Shown: in pieces, positions 56,101 through 64,000 of the stretch | How the letters are laid out: every line of letters starts with the position of its first letter | Position numbering within the stretch: position 1 is the first letter of the stretch | Source of the DNA: Trichoplax adhaerens | Lineage: Eukaryota; Placozoa; Uniplacotomia; Trichoplacea; Trichoplacidae | Assembly: GCF_000150275.1 (NCBI RefSeq) | Contig: NW_002060954.1 | Span: 620,287 to 684,286, forward strand | Reading direction: 5' to 3' | DNA length: 64,000 nucleotides | Translations under genes and position numbers: made by a program | Notes under the pieces: model-generated | What the model saw: only the letters and a program-made list of their open reading frames with translations | The model's database searches: none | What the model was told of the DNA's origin: nothing

Positions 56101-59100
56101 AAAAAAGTTCCGTTCTTTTATCGTTTTAATCAAATATAATAAAATGAAAGCAATGTTGTCATTACGTACTTGATATTTAAAAGGTTTCTGCCTATTTCCT
56201 TCAACTATTGCAGCGCTTGTAGAATACTAACAATATACTTCCACAACATGGCATCATTATAAAAAAGAGAGTAAAGTAATTAACATCCTGTCACCATACT
56301 TTCAAATATGATAGACAAATAATCCAAGGTAGATATTTGTTGCTATGAATAGTCTATGGTAAACTATACAGCAATGAGAGTAATTGTCAATAAACTGTTA
56401 GCTTCTAACAATTTATTTTTTAACCTTTTTCTTTTTATATAATGTAATCTATAGTGGCCGTGAATAGTAACATGAAAATACTGCTAGATTGTAAATTTAC
56501 ATTAACCTACTTTATTCCTTCAATATTACTTAATATCTAAGAAAAGTTATTGATGAAGCAATACAGTGTATTATACATCGCTATTTTGTCTTGATATACA
56601 GGTAAGTAAAACGATGACTACGTATCAAAGTAGCGAAATATTTTTAGCATGATCACACTATAAAATAATGAAGATATTTCATGTACGTACGTATTGAAGA
56701 CAAATATCAGTTCTATTTGGATTTTATTTAATTAATGATACACAGCAAATGAAATAGAAATCTTTAAGAATATAAAGTTTGCATTGGTCGATTTATTAAC
56801 TGATGAATGAATAAATTAATTTTACAGATCTGCAATTCAGGAACGGCAATGACTGCCTGCTTTAAATGTAGTGGTCAACATCTTGAAGTCTTTTGTTCTT
56901 ATTACTCAGCGATAGTAAAGATCAGAGTAATTACTTAACTACATTTTTACTTAGGAAAGAATAAAGAATTAGTGTTCTAATTAATCAGAATTTAGCATAA
57001 TTAAAATAAAACAAGATGACTATTTTGCACACTGAAAATTCGTAGAGATAAAATAGAGAAATCTTTGTCTAACATGGTTACATACTATTGGTGAACCTCT
57101 ACCTATACGATGAAAAACAGAAACACTTTATCTTTTACTTAATGGGACGAGAGAATAAGTAATTAATTTCTAAACTTAACACAACTACGTTAGCTAAGAA
57201 ATAATCGTTAGTTTGTGAGATCAAGTCCAAAATTAAATTAAGAACATTGATTCTTTTTAAACAATTAATTATGTTTAAAATGTACCAAGGGAATATAGAA
57301 GGGGAACGATAAATTCAAGATGGTAATATAAGGAAACCTAATCAAAAATATCTATTATGATTGGATTTACTGCGATTTAAACTAGTTTCATAACAACGGT
57401 ACTATATGAATACATAGCGAAGGAATTCACTTGCATAATGATTGATATTAATACTTAATAGATATCACTTATGATCGCATATGCTGTATAGCATTGAGGT
57501 GAGTGATCTTTCTTTTCTATAGACTGACAAAGAAAGTAAATACGGCGGACATTTTAAAAGAGTAATATGGCACAATTACAATAAAATAAGGAAATCAGTG
57601 TCACGGTACGAACCACCGTGAAGAGTAAATGACCAAATTTAGTGGTAAACATTTATATATGGAGATAAGTAATGACTTACAGTAAGAACTACGATAGTTA
57701 TTTTGTTACGGTAAATTATACTGTACTACTAATAATTCTGCGTATGAATAAACTGTAATCTAATTATCTAAAATCGTTCAGTACATGTCTAAGATTATGA
57801 ATAATTTCTGTATTAATTTAGCTATCCAATATAAACTAAATTTCATGAATTGTTATGACTCATACATGATAGCTGCTGCCGAAGGGTGTCTAAGCTCGGT
57901 AGATAATTGAATAAAAGAAGGGTTCTATAATTATTTAACGTAGAAGCAAAGGCGTCTGAATTCTTGTGGGATAGTTAAGGGATACTGAATCCCCGAGACT
58001 ATAGTAATTTAGAGATTTGTTTTACGTTATCTTTATCACGAAGCTGGTTTGTGACAGTCAGATTCACAAACATCAGATAAATTGAATGAATGATCGATTC
58101 TGAATGGCTGTACGTTTGTTTACATAAAATAGTCTATAACATCTCAAGAACATACGCATAAACAACAAAGTATAAAATATACAGAAAACAATTCACATTG
58201 ATTGTAATAGCTTATACTCTTTCATTTTATGAGAAAATACAGGTCGTAAATGAATTTATTTTATAAGGGCGGTAAAGTAATCGTTAATGATATGGTATTT
58301 TGACTTCTTTCGTGTCAAATATCTTTCGTCTTGACATGCATTAATTGAAAAACCCTTCGAGCTTAATATCAAATAATACAAGCAGAAACACTGTATTCTA
58401 CTATAGTTCATTTGATGATGATGCATCTACAATGATTCCTACCTTCAGAAATCTACGCATTTGTCTTAAATGTAGCAGAGAGACTTTAGACTGTCTGAAG
58501 ATATATTAAAGAGAGATCTCTAGCGAATTTCTTAAAACTAAAACATCATACGTTAAAAATGTAAAAATGAGTATACTTTGTAGTTTATCATACCTTATAT
58601 TACAAACAACGTTGTGAGTATGATGATTGCTTCCAAGAATGAAGATTGTAGGCTAGTTTTACATAGTTATATATTCCTTAGGTAGCCTTATTTTACAAAA
58701 AGCTAGTACGTACAGTAGTAATAGCTAATGGAAATCAAGAGATTGAAATTACAGCACTGTTTATAATGAGGTCCATTTATTTTAAGCATTTTAATATAGA
58801 TTTCTCTTATTTTAAAAATTATTGTAACAAATTCTATCATAGGTTGAACAGCAATTAACGGTAATTTCTCAATCACAAACGAATTTTATAATATAGATAC
58901 AGTCAATAGACGGATAATTTATAGCAAGATATCGGTCTATTCTTATCTACCTTTTTTATTACTAATTACTGTAAAATAATTATCAAGCAGTGCTTGTACT
59001 TCAGCTTACTAAAAATTACCGTTATAGGCAAGAACTATAGTAAGAAAAATAATAAAAATAGTTACAATATTTTTGGAAACTGAATATTGATATATAAGAA

Positions 59101-60659
59101 TAAATACAGATATTACATCAGCTTTTGCTATCATGCTCAATAGTTAACAATCTATTGCTTATTAAAGTGGTAATTCGTCTTTTAAATGTGGTATATATTC
59201 AAAATTTATAACCATGATGAGGTATTAGAGAAATAGAAGTGGAACATAGCTTAGAGTACTAGAGAATCATTTATATGTTTAATGATTTCAAATCATATCT
59301 ACAAAAAATTAATTTAATTTGGTTTCATATTTAAAGATGAACTACCTGTATTTGTATTTCTAAGATTAATTGTCAAATTTCAGATGGTTATCGGCAAATA
59401 AGGTAGGAACTTAAACCAAAATGAAAATATTGATACAGAAACTAGAGTATTGTATCGAGAAATAACATTTACTCGTTATCGGTTAAATTTTTGCAGATCT
59501 TAAAAGTTGCTCATATAGATCATCGCCTCAGAATATGAAATCCAGTTCTTTATTATAGCGATTTACACTATTATAGTTTATAAATTCATGTCGATCAAGT
59601 GCTTGCATAAACAATGTAAGTAGAGTATTGTACAATGTCCTATGAGACTATAAAGATATCATTTAATGCACGATGTTCTAGCACTTTACTCGTAGGCTAA
59701 TGCTATCAATTAAAATATGTAAATTTATAAAGCAATTCCATTGATGATAATTATCGTTCGTATTCAAATCTGGATATTTAGATATTATTAATCTGATGTA
59801 CGACTGTTCCGTACAATAATTGATAATTTATCCACATTTTAGTTGGGTGTTCGAATTACAAAACAATGGCTGCAATAACCATGCTGACATAATACCCTCA
59901 GAGGTTATAGTCATTTTCTCGTTTAGACGCACTAGTTTTCGACTCACAAAGAATCTGTGCTATTTGGCACTAGAAGCGAGATTTAAAGGTATAGTGTGTA
60001 GTAACTATAGCACAGTTGCTCTAAAAATTCACATTTTCATGCATTGAGTATTTTTAAAAATTCAAATTCATTGTTAAAGATGAACGCTAACAGTAATACA
60101 GATATGAGTTAGCCATGTTTTTGATAAATTTTTCGAATGCAAGGCAAAAAAGTGAAATACAACATTTTTGCATATTAATAATTGTGTTACAAATTGTTTT
60201 TTTTAAATCAATCAAATAGAATAAACACAACATCGCATTGAATATAGTTGCAACGGAAAATAAAGAGCATGTGTATAATAGATGATCACATCTCAAAAGC
60301 CAACATATTTAATAGTGGTATATATAATTAATATTTTAATGATACAGTAATACAGTTCTACAAAATCAAAATAGTCTACAATATGTATTAATCAACAATC
60401 CAATATCATTCAACATGTCGCAAGAGCAATGAACTACGATAAATAATTCAACATGAATCCTTTCTTTTTCTAAGATTTTATATAAAACTGAACGATAATT
60501 ATAATTTATGATAGTCGTGTATACAAAGACATGCATAGCTATTTTAGTTATGATTTCGTTATAATTTATAAATCATAAAACATTAATATCAAGAGATTAC
60601 TTTTTTAATTATGAATGATAAGCGCCAAATGTCTTCCAACAAAAAAGCAATTACAGCAT

Positions 60660-61241
60660 TCAATGGCTGCGTAGTAAACGCGAAATTATTTTCATCGTGG
60701 CGTTGGCTTCTACAAATACATGTAGATTATTATAGGAGGCATTAGGTATCAATGATATAAAATCGGCGTTATGGACCTCCACAGGGTTGACACGCTTTGT
60801 TTGCGCAACATCTAGATCTATCCATACCATATCTTCATAGTCAAACGATGCAACAATCAACTTTATAACGTCAAAACGATCTTAATAGTTTCAAAGGTGA
60901 ACATCGAATTCTAATGAAACACGTTATATTACCTCAGTCGATAAGTTATCTGTAAGCGATGCAAGAAAGCAAAGTATTTTACAGATACTCTCAAATACTG
61001 CTAAAAGCACAAAATCTATCCGTAATTTTCTCAGAATGGGATATATTTTTCGTTAAGAAAATTTCATAAAAAGTTGGATCTAGCAGTCAACAATAGTAAT
61101 AACGGATTTAATATTTTACGCCAAATAGGTGATAAAATAATGAAAATAGATTATGCCACAGATATAAACTCGTCGGTAAACAGTATATATTTTAAATGTA
61201 CATTTGTAGTAGATAGCGCTATCTTGATAAAAAGAGTCCAT
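60660..61241 (-). CDS. Tentative small three-exon gene, function unknown
   Basis: Minus strand exons 61241-61202, 61000-60933 and 60860-60660 join in frame to 102 aa plus stop. The middle exon has a good acceptor (pyrimidine-rich, TTTTAG) and donor (GTAATA) and is open only in the frame that fits the model. The last exon has acidic, protein-like content (SFDYEDMVWIDLDVAQTKR, then VNPVEVHNADFISLIPNAS). I do not recognise the family. The first exon (40 nt, donor GTACAT) and the last acceptor (TTATAAAG, no pyrimidine tract) are weak, so the 5' part may be wrong. It starts 47 bases past the BCAS3 stop on the same strand, so the exons might instead be alternative 3' exons of BCAS3, or chance. Confidence 0.3.
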
Positions 61242-61287
61242 GAAATTTTAATATTTTGTGTGAACATTACGCATCATGAAGCACCGA

Positions 61288-64000
<2,713 letters not shown>

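Larger units (their letters stand above)
47946..60659. other. Gene desert, right part
   Basis: About 12.7 kb with no coding exon I can support. Open frames near 48870, 50934, 52147, 52989, 55894, 59820 and 60087 are short, A+T-driven and without recognisable domains. An (AT)n tract lies at 49270-49291. A slightly less A+T-rich stretch lies at 57870-58060, and a perfect 6-bp-arm hairpin (CACGGT / ACCGTG) at 57603-57621. No RNA gene was recognised. Confidence 0.55.

Noticed and set aside
17229-60659. Search for tRNA, rRNA, snRNA or transposon proteins in the desert
   Set aside because: No cloverleaf with intact A and B boxes, no rRNA core and no reverse transcriptase or transposase frame could be recognised by eye.

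Overview
This is eukaryotic, A+T-rich DNA (roughly 70% A+T by eye) with GT-AG introns. It is animal DNA, because it carries two T-box transcription factor genes and a BCAS3 gene. Compact coding exons, BCAS3 introns of only 66-116 bp and a strongly A+T-rich background would suit an early-branching or otherwise compact invertebrate genome (a placozoan-like genome is one possibility), but I cannot fix the species from sequence alone.

Layout. (1) 1-4433: 5' flank with no gene seen, packed with a strand-flipping pentanucleotide repeat (TGTAC/GTACA). (2) 4434-9023, plus strand: a complete six-exon Tbx2/3-type gene (407 aa). Its 2.9 kb first intron carries more of the same repeat and two inverted T-box-like half-site pairs. 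(3) 9024-13855: intergenic, possibly containing a 5' untranslated exon of the next gene. (4) 13856-17228, plus strand: a complete six-exon Tbx4/5-type gene (566 aa) in tandem with the first. (5) 17229-60659: about 43 kb without a recognisable protein gene. It holds a GC-richer segment and a cluster of inverted repeats near 40.7-41.6 kb, a tandem satellite of about 133 bp at 45.99-47.95 kb, a 12-bp minisatellite at 33.7 kb and other simple repeats. (6) 60660-61241, minus strand: a tentative small three-exon gene of unknown function. (7) 61288 to the right edge, minus strand: the C-terminal two thirds of BCAS3 in ten exons, with the 5' end outside the window.

The main result is the gene neighbourhood. 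Tbx2/3, Tbx4/5 and BCAS3 are also neighbours in vertebrates (BCAS3-TBX2-TBX4 on human 17q23), so the window appears to preserve an ancient animal linkage. The T-box pair is inverted relative to BCAS3 compared with human, and a long gene desert separates them. The arrangement resembles a genomic regulatory block: two developmental regulators, a bystander housekeeping gene and noncoding DNA in which long-range enhancers could lie. The two T-box genes share three intron positions with identical phases and a second exon of the same length (268 nt), as expected from an old tandem duplication.
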